Below, piece by piece: positions 53,149-64,000 of a DNA stretch of 64,000 nt. The notes beneath the pieces are model-generated. The model was not told the DNA's origin, searched no databases, and saw only the letters and a list, made by a program, of their open reading frames with translations. Every line of letters begins with the position of its first letter. Within the stretch, counting starts at the first letter, position 1. The stretch is from assembly GCA_029624675.1 (NCBI GenBank), contig JARSSP010000047.1, positions 1 through 64,000 of the forward strand, given 5' to 3'. This DNA comes from Candidatus Contendibacter sp. (GTDB lineage: Bacteria > Pseudomonadota > Gammaproteobacteria > Competibacterales > Competibacteraceae). A program made the position numbers and the translations under genes.

Positions 53149-53448
53149 TCACCTGCTGGCGGGCGGTTCGATGCCGGACGGCCACCGCCTCGGCGCGGCG
53201 ATGCGCCACCGCTTGTCACGGCCGGTTTCGCCGGCCAGCAGCGTCACCTGACTTTTGGCGACTCCAAACAGGTCGGCCAGGAACTCCCGCAAATGCGCGT
53301 TTGCCTGGCCATCCACCGGCGGCGCGGCGATGCGGATCTGGAACCGATCCTCCCGCAATCCCGCCCATTCGTCACGACCGCCGCGCGGCCGCGCCCGCAC
53401 CTGAAGGATCAGGTCGGCGCCCTCCCAGCGGTAGCCCGTGGCGGCCAT
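53149..53448 (-). CDS. yggU: DUF167 family protein YggU
   Basis: 99 residues: GADLILQVRARPRGGRDEWAGLREDRFQIRIAAPPVDGQANAHLREFLADLFGVAKSQVTLLAGETGRDKRWRI matches the DUF167/YggU family. Its ATG is 4 bp after the yggT stop. Function unknown; part of the conserved proC-yggT-yggU block. Confidence 0.92.
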   Translation of the reverse strand: MAATGYRWEGADLILQVRARPRGGRDEWAGLREDRFQIRIAAPPVDGQANAHLREFLADLFGVAKSQVTLLAGETGRDKRWRIAAPRRWPSGIEPPASR

Positions 53449-53452
53449 GAAC

Positions 53453-54007
53453 TCAGCGCAAGCCGGTCAGCAGGCCGAGGAAGTCCTGTAGCAGCAGGCT
53501 GACGAAGATCAGCGCCACCACCACCAGCATCGGCGACAGGTCCACGCCGGAAATCGGCGGCAACAGTCGCCGGGCCGGCCGCAACAGCGGCGCGGTCAAC
53601 TGGGCCAGCACCCGCGCCGCCGGATGATAGGGATCGGGATTGATCCAGCTCAGCACCGCCTGGATGATCACGCCCCACAGGTAGATATTGATCAGCAGTT
53701 TGAGCAGTTCCATCACGGTCAGCAGCAGCAGGCCGCCGACGCCGAGGGCGCGGTCGAACAGCAGGGCTATCAGCAACACCTCGACCAGTTGCAGGGCGAA
53801 GGCCAGCACCACCGACGCCAGGTCCAGTCCCCGGTAGCCGGGTATGATCCGACGCAGCGGCAGCAACGGTGGATTGGTGATGCGGACCAGGAACTGCACC
53901 AGCGGGTTGTAGAAATCGGCCCGCACGCATTGCAATAGAAAGCGCAGCATCACCGCTAGGATGTAAAAACCGAACACGGTTTGAATCAGGAAAACCGTCG
54001 CGGTCAT
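53453..54007 (-). CDS. yggT: YggT family membrane protein
   Basis: 184 residues with two YggT repeats, each with two to three membrane helices (FYILAVMLRFLLQCVRADFYNPLVQFLVRITNPPLLPLRRIIPG and INIYLWGVIIQAVLSWINPDPYHPAARVLAQLTAPLLRPARRLLPP). Its ATG overlaps the proC stop (ATGA at 54004-54007), so translation is coupled. Bacterial homologues contribute to osmotic tolerance and cell shape; role here unknown. Confidence 0.92.
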   Translation of the reverse strand: MTATVFLIQTVFGFYILAVMLRFLLQCVRADFYNPLVQFLVRITNPPLLPLRRIIPGYRGLDLASVVLAFALQLVEVLLIALLFDRALGVGGLLLLTVMELLKLLINIYLWGVIIQAVLSWINPDPYHPAARVLAQLTAPLLRPARRLLPPISGVDLSPMLVVVALIFVSLLLQDFLGLLTGLR

Positions 54008-54909
54008 GGCTGGCCTCCCAGCAGATCACCTAGCTCCTCGGAACGGTGGCGAGCGGCTTCCAGCGCCTTGGCGACCAGATCCTCCAGACCGTCGGCCAGC
54101 AGGGCCGGCGTTTCCAAAATCGCCAACGAGGCGTTCAGCGACTTGGCGATCAGGACATCGAGCTGCTCGTCCTGGAACACGCTGATCGCCCGCTCGGTGG
54201 TGCCGCCCGGCGAGGTGACCCGGGCGCGCAACGCGGCGGCGTTATCGGGGCTTTCCAGCGCCATCTTGGCGGCGCCGAACGCGGTCTGGATCGTCAGCAG
54301 GCGCGCAATCTCGGGTTCCAGGCCCAGCCGGACGCCGATCTTCTCCAGGGCTTCCATCAGCAGGAAAAAGTAGGCGGGGCCACTGCCCGACAGGGCGGTG
54401 ACCGCGTCCAGCAAACCCTCCGCGGCCACCCATACGACCAGACCGACGGCCCGCAGTATCGATTCGGCGATTTGTCGTTGACCATCGCTGACCAGGGCGT
54501 TGGCGAACAGCGCGGTGGCGCCGCTACCGACCAGGGCCGGGGTGTTGGGCATGGCGCGGACGATGGCGGCGTTGCCGCCCAGCCAGCGGCGGATGTCGGG
54601 CTCGCGCACGCCGGCGGCGATGGAAAGGACCAGTGGCTGATGCGCACCGACGATCTCGGCCAATTCCTTAGCCACTGGGCGCAGCACCTGCGGCTTGACC
54701 GCCAGCACCACGATGCCGGCCCGGGCCGCGATGTCGCGGTTGTCGACGCTGGTGTGAACGCCGAACCGTCCGCGCAGGATTTCCCGCTGGCCGGCGTCGG
54801 GTTCGGCCACCCAGAGGGAGGCAGGGTCGCTGCCGCTGGCGATCAGGCCGCCGATCAGGCTGCGAGCCATGTTGCCGCCACCGATGAAGGCAATGGAGGT
54901 GTCTTTCAT
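54004..54909 (-). CDS. proC: Pyrroline-5-carboxylate reductase
   Basis: 301 residues. Rossmann motif FIGGGNMARSLIGGLIASG, VKPQVL, VRAMPNTPALVGSGATAL and the C-terminal signature ALSGSGPAYFFLLMEALEKIGVRLGL with PGGTTERAI. Last step of proline biosynthesis. ATG at 54909 has GAGG upstream. Located in the usual yggS-proC-yggT-yggU order but with an extra small gene between yggS and proC. Confidence 0.95.
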   Translation of the reverse strand: MKDTSIAFIGGGNMARSLIGGLIASGSDPASLWVAEPDAGQREILRGRFGVHTSVDNRDIAARAGIVVLAVKPQVLRPVAKELAEIVGAHQPLVLSIAAGVREPDIRRWLGGNAAIVRAMPNTPALVGSGATALFANALVSDGQRQIAESILRAVGLVVWVAAEGLLDAVTALSGSGPAYFFLLMEALEKIGVRLGLEPEIARLLTIQTAFGAAKMALESPDNAAALRARVTSPGGTTERAISVFQDEQLDVLIAKSLNASLAILETPALLADGLEDLVAKALEAARHRSEELGDLLGGQP

Positions 54910-54990
54910 TTCCGCCTCGTGGAATTTAGGACCGCGTGGACGCCTGAACAAACCGGGCTTCCACGCGAGGATGACGCGGGTGCGTCCGCT

Positions 54991-55377
54991 TCAAGGTTTG
55001 CCGCTCAGCAGTTGAGCGGCCCGCTCGCTGATGCTGGTGAGCTGATTGTTGTTCTGATAGGCCTGGTAGAGTTGTTGCTTGCGTCGGGTGTTGAGCTGCT
55101 GATAGACCGTGTAGGTGCCCGGAAGGCTGCGGCGCAGCGCCTGTTCGAAGGTGGCTGGATCGAGTCCCGCCTCCAGCCGGTCGGCGCTGGTGTCGGGCGC
55201 GAGGGACGGCGCCGGCGGCGGAGTGGTGATTAGGATCGCCGCCTGCCGCCGGGCCTCGTCCTCGATTTCGCGCAGGAAGTTGTCGTCCGCGCCCAGCAGG
55301 AGCGGAACGCTCAACAACAGCAAGCTGGACAGCCCGCCGCGCGCGGCGGGAGTGAACGGGGGATGGGGTAGCGACAT
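54991..55377 (-). CDS. Small hypothetical exported protein
   Basis: 128 residues from ATG 55377, beginning with a hydrophobic segment (GGLSSLLLLSVPLLLGADD) that may be a signal peptide, followed by a helical region (FLREIEDEARRQAAIL), a Pro-rich stretch and a C-terminal helical tail (YQQLNTRRKQQLYQAYQNNNQLTSISERAAQLL). I do not recognise a family. It sits between yggS and proC on the same strand. The Shine-Dalgarno is weak, so the start is uncertain. Confidence 0.6.
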   Translation of the reverse strand: MSLPHPPFTPAARGGLSSLLLLSVPLLLGADDNFLREIEDEARRQAAILITTPPPAPSLAPDTSADRLEAGLDPATFEQALRRSLPGTYTVYQQLNTRRKQQLYQAYQNNNQLTSISERAAQLLSGKP

Positions 55378-55440
55378 GGCGAATTCTCGAAACAGGGCGA
55401 TTAGGGTCATCGTGGCGCTAGCATAGCGTAAAGTCACCGT

Positions 55441-56127
55441 TCAGCGGCGCGATCCGAACAGGGCCGTGCCCACTCGCACCAGGGTCGCCCCCTCGGCGAC
55501 AGCGGCTTCCAGATCGTCGGACATGCCCATCGACAGGGTATCCAGCGCCAAGCCCGTCGTCACGAGTTGCTCTTGCAAGACGCGCAGCCGGGCGAAAGCC
55601 TGGCGTTGCGCGACGAAATCCGCTGTCGGAGCGGGAATCGCCATCAGGCCGCGCAGTCGCAAGCGGGGCAAGGCAGCGACCGCGGCGGCGATTTCGCCCA
55701 CATCCGCCGGGTCCAAGCCGTGCTTGGTGGGTTCCCGGTCGATATTGACTTGCAGGCAAACATTCAGGGGCGGCAAGGATTCGGGCCGTTGCGCGCTCAA
55801 CCGCTCGGCGATTTTCAGCCGGTCCAGGCTATGGACCCAGGCGAAGCGTTCAGCGATGGGGCGCGTCTTGTTGGCTTGAAGCGGGCCGATGAAATGCCAT
55901 TCCAACGCCAGCGGCGCCAGTTCGGCCATTTTTTCCAGCGCTTCCTGGACGTAGTTTTCCCCGAAGCAGGTCTGGCCGGCGGCCGCCATGGCGGCGACGG
56001 CGACCGCCGGCTGGGTCTTGCTAACCGCCAGCAGGCGCACCGCGCCAGGCGAGCGCTGAAAGCGGCGTTCGGCGGCGCGGAGACGGTCCCGCACGGCATG
56101 GAGACGGTCGGCGAAATCGGTGGTCAT
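55441..56127 (-). CDS. yggS: PLP homeostasis protein YggS/PROSC family
   Basis: 228 residues. PLP-binding Lys37 in LLAVSKTQP, then FGENYVQEALEKM, EWHFIGPLQANKT, LNVCLQVNIDREPTKHG and the phosphate-binding LSMGMSDDLEAAV with VRVGTALFG. The TIM-barrel protein controls PLP levels and amino-acid balance. Divergent from pilT, the standard arrangement in gammaproteobacteria. ATG at 56127 chosen; the longer upstream frame is unsupported. Confidence 0.95.
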   Translation of the reverse strand: MTTDFADRLHAVRDRLRAAERRFQRSPGAVRLLAVSKTQPAVAVAAMAAAGQTCFGENYVQEALEKMAELAPLALEWHFIGPLQANKTRPIAERFAWVHSLDRLKIAERLSAQRPESLPPLNVCLQVNIDREPTKHGLDPADVGEIAAAVAALPRLRLRGLMAIPAPTADFVAQRQAFARLRVLQEQLVTTGLALDTLSMGMSDDLEAAVAEGATLVRVGTALFGSRR

Positions 56128-56258
56128 GCGGACTGGATTCCCTGGGCGGATGACGCAGTGCAAGGCTTGCGGTAGATATATACTAAATTTTGTAATCCGA
56201 TTCAGCGGCGCGGCTCGCCAGCGAGCCGTCATTCAACGCCCCAGCGAGAGCAATCGCC

Positions 56259-57305
56259 ATGAACCTTGACGAACTGTTGACTTTTTCCGTGCAGAACAAA
56301 GCCTCGGACCTACATCTGTCGGCCGGCCTGCCGCCGATGATCCGGGTGGATGGCGACGTGCGTCGCATCAACGTCCCAGCGTTGGAGCATAAGCAAGTGC
56401 ACGGCCTGATCTACGACATCATGAACGATAAGCAGCGCAAGGACTACGACGAATTCCTGGAATGCGACTTCTCGTTCGAGATTCCCAAGCTGGCCCGGTT
56501 CCGCGTCAACGCCTTCAATCAGAACCGGGGGGCGGCGGGCGTGTTCCGCACCATTCCCACCCTGATCCAGACGCTGGACGATCTGGGCTGTCCGGCGGTG
56601 TTTCGGGATTTGATCGATGTGCCGCGCGGGTTGGTTCTGGTGACGGGACCAACCGGGTCGGGCAAATCGACCACCCTGGCGGCGATGATCGACCACATCA
56701 ACAAGAACGAGTATGGCCATATCCTGACCATCGAGGACCCAATTGAATTCGTTCACCAGAGCCAGCGCTGTCTGGTCAATCAGCGCGAGGTGCATCGTGA
56801 CACGCTTGGGTTCAACGAGGCGCTGCGTTCGGCTCTGCGCGAGGACCCGGACATCATCCTGGTCGGTGAGATGCGCGACCAGGAAACCATTCGGCTGGCG
56901 CTGACCGCCTCCGAGACCGGCCACCTGGTATTCGGCACGCTGCACACCAGTTCCGCGCCCAAGACCATCGACCGCATCATCGACGTGTTCCCGGCCGGCG
57001 AAAAACCGATGGTGCGCTCAATGTTGTCCGAGTCACTACGCGCGGTCATCTCGCAAGCGTTGCTCAAGAAGAAGGGTGGCGGCCGGATGGCGGTGCACGA
57101 AATCATGGTCGGCATCCCCGCTATTCGCAATCTGATCCGCGAGGACAAGGTGGCGCAGATGTACTCCTCCATCCAAACCGGCGCGGCGTATGGGATGCAG
57201 ACCCTCGATCAGGCGTTGCAGGAGGTCATCAAGAAGGGATTGGTCAGCCGCGAGGAAGCCATTTCCTATGCGCAGAACAAGGCGTCGTTCAAGGTGGCGG
57301 CGTGA
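56259..57305 (+). CDS. pilT: Type IV pilus retraction ATPase PilT
   Basis: 348 residues. N-terminal PAS-like domain (SDLHLSAGLPPMIRVDGDVRRI), Walker A GPTGSGKSTTLAAMI (130-145), Asp box, Walker B EDPDIILVGEMRDQETI, His box (TGHLVFGTLHTSSA) and the AIRNLIRE signature near the C-terminus. Hexameric motor for pilus retraction and twitching; type IV pili are expected elsewhere in the genome. Confidence 0.95.
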   Translation: MNLDELLTFSVQNKASDLHLSAGLPPMIRVDGDVRRINVPALEHKQVHGLIYDIMNDKQRKDYDEFLECDFSFEIPKLARFRVNAFNQNRGAAGVFRTIPTLIQTLDDLGCPAVFRDLIDVPRGLVLVTGPTGSGKSTTLAAMIDHINKNEYGHILTIEDPIEFVHQSQRCLVNQREVHRDTLGFNEALRSALREDPDIILVGEMRDQETIRLALTASETGHLVFGTLHTSSAPKTIDRIIDVFPAGEKPMVRSMLSESLRAVISQALLKKKGGGRMAVHEIMVGIPAIRNLIREDKVAQMYSSIQTGAAYGMQTLDQALQEVIKKGLVSREEAISYAQNKASFKVAA

Positions 57306-57479
57306 GCGGCCCGGCCCGACTGTCCCGTTACCGCAGCGGATTTGCCGCCGTGGGGCAAGAAGTGTTGGTGGAAGCGTTCGCTCGCCGTCCACACGCGTCA
57401 AATCGGGCCGGTTTTAGCGACGGGTGAAAGGGCTGCGACGACAAACGGGCGTGGTTTCTTTCATCCATCAAGCGCGGGC

Positions 57480-58082
57480 TCAATGGCCTTGGTCGAGCGG
57501 CTCGTCGTCGCCGATCCGGCTGGGAGTCGGGCCAGTCTGGCGCCGGTATTTGGCGTCCTGGCGCTTGTCGTAGGGCCGGATGGCGGGGCCGGTGAGGGTC
57601 TCGAAGCTGATGGCGCAAATCGCCATGCCGGGCCGCAGCGCCAGCGGCAGCTTGCCGCTGTTGAAGCATTCCAGCACGATGGCCCCGCTCCAACCGGGAT
57701 CGATACGGTGGGCGGTGACATGGACCATCAAGCCCAGCCGGGCCAAGCTGGAGCGGCCATCCAGCCAGCCCACCAAATCGTTCGGCACCGTGATCGTCTC
57801 GGCGGTCGCCGCCAGGGCCAGTTCGCCGGGATGGAGGAAGAAGGCGCCGTCCGCGGCGATCCGGATCTCCTTGCTCATGATCCGGTTGATGGCGTGATCC
57901 ACCGCCTCGCGCGGACCGCTGAGATCGATATGGGACGCGGCGTGATCGTTGAACACCCGAAACCGGCTGCCCAGATGCAGGTCCACGCTGACCCCGTTGA
58001 TCTTGCCGGGCGCGGGGCGCGGCTCGATGCAAATTCGGCCCTCGTCCAGGCAGCGTTCGATGTCGTGATCACACAGCCGCAT
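57480..58082 (-). CDS. dcd: dCTP deaminase
   Basis: 200 residues, near the usual 190. Trimeric dUTPase-fold motifs [34 protein letters not shown], the catalytic region [17 protein letters not shown] with the Glu and Ser, and a C-terminal tail with [12 protein letters not shown]. Converts dCTP to dUTP for thymidylate synthesis. It lies just downstream of mrp on the same strand, and the two are probably cotranscribed. Confidence 0.93.
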   Translation of the reverse strand: MRLCDHDIERCLDEGRICIEPRPAPGKINGVSVDLHLGSRFRVFNDHAASHIDLSGPREAVDHAINRIMSKEIRIAADGAFFLHPGELALAATAETITVPNDLVGWLDGRSSLARLGLMVHVTAHRIDPGWSGAIVLECFNSGKLPLALRPGMAICAISFETLTGPAIRPYDKRQDAKYRRQTGPTPSRIGDDEPLDQGH

Positions 58083-58092
58083 GATGGGAGCC

Positions 58093-59187
58093 TCAGGTGT
58101 TCTGGATCACGATATTGGGAAACCGGTGGCTGTAATTCTTCGCCTGCAACGACAGCCGGGCGCTGGCGCGGCGGGCGATGTCCCGATATAGACTGGCGAT
58201 GCGACTATCCGGTTCGGCCGCCACGGTCGGCTGGCCACTGTCCGTTTCCTCGCGGATGCGGATATCCAGCGGCAGCGCGCCCAGGAGCGGGACGTTGTAT
58301 TGCGCGGCCATGCGCTGCCCGCCGCCCTCGCCGAAGACATGCTCCTCGTGGCCGCACTTTGAGCAGATATGGATGCTCATGTTCTCGACGATGCCCAGCA
58401 CCGGCACTTCGACCTTCTCGAACATCTTCAGTCCCTTGCGCGCGTCCAGCAGGGCGATGTCCTGCGGGGTGGTGACGATGATCGCGCCGCTGACGGGTAC
58501 TTTCTGCGCCAGGGTCAGTTGCGTGTCGCCGGTGCCCGGCGGCAGGTCGATGACCAGATAATCGAGATTTTGCCAGCGGGTGTCGCGCAGCAACTGCTCC
58601 AGCGCCTGGGTCACCATCGGTCCGCGCCAGACCATCGGCGTTTCCTCCTCGATCAGGTAGCCGATGGACATGGATTGAATGCCGTAACTCACGACCGGTT
58701 CCATGGTCTTGCCGTCCCGCGATTCCGGCCGCGCGTGCATGCCCAGCATCCGCGGCTGGCTGGGACCGTAGATGTCGGCGTCCAGCAAGCCGACGGTCGC
58801 GCCCTCAATATTCAGCGCCAGCGCCAGGTTGACCGCCGTGGTGGATTTACCGACCCCACCCTTGCCGGACGCCACGGCGATGATGTTCTTGACGCCCGGC
58901 AGTGGCTTCAACCCCTTTTGCACTTCGTGGGCGATGATCCGGCTTTCCACCCGAATCGCCACCTCGCCAACGCCCGGCAGCGCCGCCAGCCGCTCGCGGA
59001 GCGCGGCGCTTAGCGCGTCTCGATAGCCGACTGCTGGAAATCCCAATTCCACCTCGACCTCGACCCGTCCCCCCTCGGTCCGAATCGTCTTGACGCACTT
59101 GGCGGAGACCAGGTCCTTCTCCAGATAAGGATCGACGTAACCCTTGAGGGTGTTTTCCACATCGGCGCGCGACAAGGCGGTCATCAT
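58093..59187 (-). CDS. mrp: Iron-sulfur cluster carrier protein Mrp/ApbC
   Basis: 364 residues. N-terminal MIP18-like domain ([18 protein letters not shown]) then a ParA/MinD-type P-loop NTPase ([35 protein letters not shown]) and the cluster-binding CxxC in [13 protein letters not shown] at 59187 (an adjacent ATG at 59184 is possible) with AAGGAG upstream. Delivers Fe-S clusters to apoproteins. Directly upstream of dcd. Confidence 0.93.
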   Translation of the reverse strand: MMTALSRADVENTLKGYVDPYLEKDLVSAKCVKTIRTEGGRVEVEVELGFPAVGYRDALSAALRERLAALPGVGEVAIRVESRIIAHEVQKGLKPLPGVKNIIAVASGKGGVGKSTTAVNLALALNIEGATVGLLDADIYGPSQPRMLGMHARPESRDGKTMEPVVSYGIQSMSIGYLIEEETPMVWRGPMVTQALEQLLRDTRWQNLDYLVIDLPPGTGDTQLTLAQKVPVSGAIIVTTPQDIALLDARKGLKMFEKVEVPVLGIVENMSIHICSKCGHEEHVFGEGGGQRMAAQYNVPLLGALPLDIRIREETDSGQPTVAAEPDSRIASLYRDIARRASARLSLQAKNYSHRFPNIVIQNT

Positions 59188-59268
59188 TCAGGCTCCTTAA
59201 AATTAAGATTGAAAACAAGTCGATTTCGGCAAAACCGCTCGCCGGTCGTCCCCGCCAAGGGCTTTCGC

Positions 59269-59559
59269 TCAATACTCGGCCAGGCACTTCTGGCGCGCGG
59301 CTTCCAACTTGAGGCTGGAATTGGCCCGCATGGCGTCGATCACGCATTGCCAATAAGACGGCTGATAGTAGTTCAGCAACCGGCAACTCACCACATTGAG
59401 TTGTTCGGGAGATTCGCCATGCTGTATGGCCAGGGACACCGCCTGTTCGCAAAAATTCTCGCTCCAGATTTCCTCGGCCCTCGCCTCCATGCCGGCGCGC
59501 ACCGCTTGGGCCGCCAGCAACCCCGCGACAATCAAGCTGAACAAGATTTTGATTTTCAT
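59269..59559 (-). CDS. Small exported hypothetical protein
   Basis: 96 residues. Signal peptide (MKIKILFSLIVAGLLAAQAVRA) then a short mature region with four Cys (NFCEQAV, VVSCRLLNYYQPSYWQCVIDAMRANSS, ARQKCLAEY), probably two disulfides. The ATG at 59559 has AGGAGG six bases upstream; the ATG at 59562 is closer to it. No family recognised. Divergent from metG and 81 bp upstream of mrp on the same strand. Confidence 0.7.
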   Translation of the reverse strand: MKIKILFSLIVAGLLAAQAVRAGMEARAEEIWSENFCEQAVSLAIQHGESPEQLNVVSCRLLNYYQPSYWQCVIDAMRANSSLKLEAARQKCLAEY

Positions 59560-59671
59560 CATTAACCTCCTCATTGACCCAGCCATCGCCCCGCCCGAAC
59601 GGGTAGCGGGAGCGTGGGAATACTGCTAATTTAGCGCCCTTCCCCGTTCAGCGACCGTGATTGCCCGCGCC

Positions 59672-61702
59672 ATGAGCCACCCAACCCGCCGCATCCTCGT
59701 CACCAGCGCCCTACCCTACGCCAACGGCCCGATCCACATCGGCCATCTGGTCGAATACATCCAGACCGACATCTGGGTTCGCTTTCAGAAGCTGCGCGGT
59801 CACGAATGCCATTACGTCTGCGCCGACGACGCCCACGGCACGCCGATCATGCTGCGCGCCGAGCAGGACAACGTCACCCCGGAACAGCTCATCGAGCGGG
59901 TCTGGCGGGAGCATCGCGCCGATTTCGCCGATTTTCTGATTGAGTTTGACAACTATCATTCGACGCATTCCCCGGAATGCCGCCATTACGCCGAATTGAT
60001 CTACCGCCGACTGGACAAGGGCGGCTACGTCAGCCGTCGGGTCATCACCCAAGCCTACGATCCGGAAAAACAGATGTTCCTGCCGGATCGCTTCATCAAG
60101 GGCGAATGTCCGCGCTGCGGCGCGCTCGACCAGTACGGCGACAGTTGCGAGAACTGCGGGGCGACCTACGCGCCCACCGACCTGAAAAATCCCCGCTCGG
60201 TGGTGTCCGGCGCAACGCCGATCCTCAAGGAATCGTTGCATTTCTTTTTCAAGCTGGCCGATTTCGAGGCCCTGCTGAAGGACTGGATCGCCAGCGGCCC
60301 CATTCAGCCGCAAATGGTCAACAAGCTGGACGAATGGTTCACCGCCGGCTTGCAGGAATGGGACATCTCCCGCGACGCCCCGTACTGGGGTTTTGAAATC
60401 CCCGACGCGCCCGGCAAGTATTTCTACGTCTGGCTGGACGCACCCATTGGCTACATGGCCAGCTTCCAACACTACTGCGACCGGGTCGGCCTGAAGTTCG
60501 AGGATTTTTGGAACCCCGAGAGCGACGCCGAGGTATATCACTTCATCGGCAAGGACATCGCCTATTTCCACATCCTGTTCTGGCCGGCGGAACTGACCGG
60601 CGCCGGTTTCCGCAAGCCGACGGCGGTGCATTGCCACGGTTTCCTGACCGTGGACGGCCAGAAGATGTCGAAATCGCGCGGCACCTTCATCAAGGCCCGC
60701 ACCTATCTCAACCATCTGCGGCCAGAGTATTTGCGCTACTACTTCGCCAGCAAGCTCAGCGACGGCATCGACGACCTCGACCTGAATTTCGAGGATTTCG
60801 CGCAGCGGGTCAACAGCGACCTGGTGGGCAAACTGGTCAATATCGCCAGTCGCTGCGCCGGTTTCATCACTCGCCGCTTCGAGGGTCGACTGGCCGACCC
60901 ACTCGCCGAACCGGCGCTGTACGCGGAATTCGTCGCCGCCGGCGCTTCCATTGCCCAGGCTTACGAAGGGCGCGAATTCGGCCGGGCCATGCGCGAAATC
61001 ATGGCGCTGGCCGACCGCGCCAATCAATATATCGACGAAAAGAAACCCTGGGCGCTGGCCAAACAGCCCGGCGCCGAGGCCGAGGTTCAGGCCGTGTGCG
61101 GCATGGGCCTGAACCTGTTCCGGGTGCTGATGATTTATCTCAAGCCCGTGCTGCCCGGCATGGCCGCCCAGGTGGAGCAATTCCTGCAAATCCCGCCGCT
61201 GCGCTGGGCCGATTTGGACGCCCCGCTGCTCGATCATGTCATCGCCGAATTCAAGCCGCTGATGCAGCGGGTGGAGATGGCGCAGATCGCCGCCATGATC
61301 GAGGATTCGAAGGAGAGCTATCCCCCCGCCGAGGAAGTCGCCAAGCCCAGTGGACCGCTGGTGGACGATCCGATTGGCCCGACCGTGACCATCGAGGAGT
61401 TCGCCAAGGTGGACTTGCGGGTAGCGCGCATCGTCAAGGCCGAAGCGGTGACCGGCGCCGACAAGCTGGTGCGGCTGGAACTGGACCTCGGCGGCGAGAC
61501 CCGCCAGGTGTTCGCTGGGATCAAGTCGGCCTACGCGCCGAATGATTTGCAAGGCCGGCTGACGGTGATGGTCGCCAATCTGGCGCCGCGCAAGATGCGC
61601 TTTGGCGTTTCCGAAGGCATGGTGCTGGCGGCGGGTGGCGGCGGTGGAATTTACCTGCTCGCCCCCGACGCTGGCGCCGAGCCGGGAATGCGGGTGAAGT
61701 AA
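59672..61702 (+). CDS. metG: Methionyl-tRNA synthetase
   Basis: 676 residues from ATG 59672 (a GTG at 59657 is an alternative). HIGH motif at 22-25 (IHIGH), zinc-knuckle cysteines in [25 protein letters not shown] at 331-335, and the C-terminal tRNA-binding OB domain ([29 protein letters not shown]) of the long, dimeric MetG form. Attaches Met to initiator and elongator tRNA. No operon partner; the tviB-like gene begins 35 bp after its stop. Confidence 0.95.
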   Translation: MSHPTRRILVTSALPYANGPIHIGHLVEYIQTDIWVRFQKLRGHECHYVCADDAHGTPIMLRAEQDNVTPEQLIERVWREHRADFADFLIEFDNYHSTHSPECRHYAELIYRRLDKGGYVSRRVITQAYDPEKQMFLPDRFIKGECPRCGALDQYGDSCENCGATYAPTDLKNPRSVVSGATPILKESLHFFFKLADFEALLKDWIASGPIQPQMVNKLDEWFTAGLQEWDISRDAPYWGFEIPDAPGKYFYVWLDAPIGYMASFQHYCDRVGLKFEDFWNPESDAEVYHFIGKDIAYFHILFWPAELTGAGFRKPTAVHCHGFLTVDGQKMSKSRGTFIKARTYLNHLRPEYLRYYFASKLSDGIDDLDLNFEDFAQRVNSDLVGKLVNIASRCAGFITRRFEGRLADPLAEPALYAEFVAAGASIAQAYEGREFGRAMREIMALADRANQYIDEKKPWALAKQPGAEAEVQAVCGMGLNLFRVLMIYLKPVLPGMAAQVEQFLQIPPLRWADLDAPLLDHVIAEFKPLMQRVEMAQIAAMIEDSKESYPPAEEVAKPSGPLVDDPIGPTVTIEEFAKVDLRVARIVKAEAVTGADKLVRLELDLGGETRQVFAGIKSAYAPNDLQGRLTVMVANLAPRKMRFGVSEGMVLAAGGGGGIYLLAPDAGAEPGMRVK

Positions 61703-61737
61703 TCAGCCATCGTAACCTTTGGAATGGAGCCTGACCG

Positions 61738-63014
61738 ATGTTTGATCTCGCCACCACCCGTCTCGGCATCGTGGGTCTGGGTTACGTGGGACTGCCGCTG
61801 GCGGTCGAATTCGGCAAGCAGTTCCCCACGCTCGGCCTGGACATTAGCGAAGCGCGCATCCGGGAATTGCAAGCCGGCGCCGACAGCACCCTGGAAGTCA
61901 CCCCGGAGGAGCTACGCCAGGCCACGCACCTGCGCTTTACCCATCAGGCCGAGGAATTAGCCGACTGCAACGTCTACATCGTCACGGTGCCGACTCCAGT
62001 GGACGAGTACAAGCGCCCGGACTTCGGGCCGCTGATCGGCGCCAGCACGACCGTGGGCCGGCTGCTGAAACCGGGCGATGTGGCGATTTACGAATCCACG
62101 GTCTACCCCGGCGCCACCGAGGAGGTCTGCGCACCGATCCTGGAGCGGGAATCGGGTTTGCGCTTCAACGTGGATTTTTTCGCGGGTTACAGCCCGGAGC
62201 GCATCAACCCCGGCGACAAGGAACACCGGGTCACCACCATCCGCAAGGTGACCTCTGGCTCCACCCCTGAAGTCGCAGACTTCGTGGACGCCCTCTACCG
62301 GCGCATCATCATCACCGCCGGTACCCACCGGGCATCCAGCATCCGGGTGGCGGAAGCGGCCAAGGTGATCGAAAACACCCAGCGCGACGTCAACATCGCC
62401 CTGATCAACGAACTGGCGCTGCTGTTCAACCGCCTGGGCATCGACACCGAGGAAGTGCTGCTCGCCGCCGGCTCCAAGTGGAACTTTCTGCCGTTCCGAC
62501 CGGGACTGGTGGGCGGCCACTGCATCGGCGTGGACCCTTACTATTTGACCCACAAGGCGCAGGAGATCGGCTTCCACCCGGAAATGATCCTGGCGGGTCG
62601 GCGCACCAACGACGGCATGGGCGCCTACGTGGCCCAACGAGTGGTCAAGCTGATGACCCAGAAGCGCATTCCAGTGATGGACGCCAAGGTGCTGATCATG
62701 GGGCTGACCTTCAAGGAAAACTGCCCGGATCTGCGCAATACCCGCGTGGTGGACATCCTCCGGGAATTCCGTGACTACCGCGCTTGCGTCGATGTGTACG
62801 ACCCCTGGGTGGATCCACAAGAAGCCATGCGCGAATACGGGATCGCGCCGGTTACGCAACCCAAATCCGGACATTACGACGCCATCATTCTGGCGGTGGC
62901 GCACCACCAGTTCCGCGAGATGGGCGTCGAGCGCATCCGTGCGCTGGGCAAGCCGGGAGCCGTGTTGTTCGATGTGAAGTACCTGTTTCCCGCGGCGGCC
63001 GTGGATGGCCGGCT

Positions 63015-63018
<4 letters not shown>
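61738..63018 (+). CDS. Nucleotide-sugar dehydrogenase, TviB/WbpO (UDP-GlcNAc/GalNAc dehydrogenase) type
   Basis: 426 residues. NAD-binding [51 protein letters not shown], catalytic-Cys region [21 protein letters not shown] with the active-site Cys, and the C-terminal [17 protein letters not shown]. Oxidises a UDP-hexosamine to the uronic acid for capsule or O-antigen. Its stop overlaps the ATG of the next gene (ATGA at 63015-63018), so the two work in one pathway. Confidence 0.9.

Positions 63019-64000
<982 letters not shown>

Noticed and set aside
49053..53150. DGR template repeat or reverse transcriptase gene near the candidate VR
   Set aside because: I looked for an AAC-rich copy of the variable region on both strands and for RT motifs; none is present in this window. 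The VR is therefore reported alone.

Overview
This window looks like chromosomal DNA of a fairly G+C-rich gammaproteobacterium. The evidence is the family mix and gene order: pilT divergent from yggS-proC-yggT-yggU, sdhCDAB followed by sdhE, ygfZ, PBP1B, a YoaA-type helicase, RNase T and a Tat-exported MsrP. A Competibacter-like lineage is a guess only. I saw no rRNA, tRNA, CRISPR array, complete insertion sequence or phage.

Layout. 1-3335: tail of an Rpn-type nuclease gene, then a translationally coupled ABC-2 exporter. 3482-6711: lower-G+C block with a PhoD-like phosphatase, a methyltransferase-like protein and an outer-membrane barrel. 6803-9383: response regulator and membrane histidine kinase. 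9405-13252: a 3.75-kb segment (cupin, E1 alpha and beta of a 2-oxoacid/acetoin dehydrogenase, a dinucleotide-binding oxidoreductase) lying between two copies of the moaD 5' end. The left copy is a broken moaD-moaE fusion; the right copy continues into intact moaD and moaE. 13906-21528: RNase T, then a signalling pair on the minus strand, a 1635-residue kinase with nine PAS domains and a GAF domain followed by a REC-PAS-kinase-REC hybrid. 21586-26917: ygfZ and the succinate dehydrogenase operon with two assembly factors. 26981-30396: dehydrogenase, CDP-alcohol phosphotransferase and membrane sulfatase-like protein. 30423-37454: Sel1-repeat protein and a ter-type stress cluster. 37536-48055: trpB2, GNAT acetyltransferase, YoaA-like helicase, proline-rich lipoprotein, PBP1B, a fused phosphotransferase/ATPase and a PfkB-family kinase. 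48237-53108: an accessory stretch (see below). 53149-59559: yggU, yggT, proC, yggS, pilT, dcd, mrp and small secreted proteins. 59672-64000: metG, then two nucleotide-sugar genes that open a surface-polysaccharide locus cut by the window edge.

The most striking region is 51316-53108. A secreted protein with 40 Gly-X-Y collagen triplets ends in a DUF1566-like domain. The last ~40 codons of that domain have the codon pattern expected of the variable region of a diversity-generating retroelement (DGR): nearly all NNC codons interleaved with fixed Trp, Val, Ala and Lys codons. A perfect GC-rich 8-bp-stem, 4-nt-loop hairpin follows 38 bp after the stop codon. A truncated hsdM fragment lies just beyond. 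No reverse transcriptase or adenine-rich template repeat is visible here, so any DGR machinery would have to act from elsewhere in the genome.
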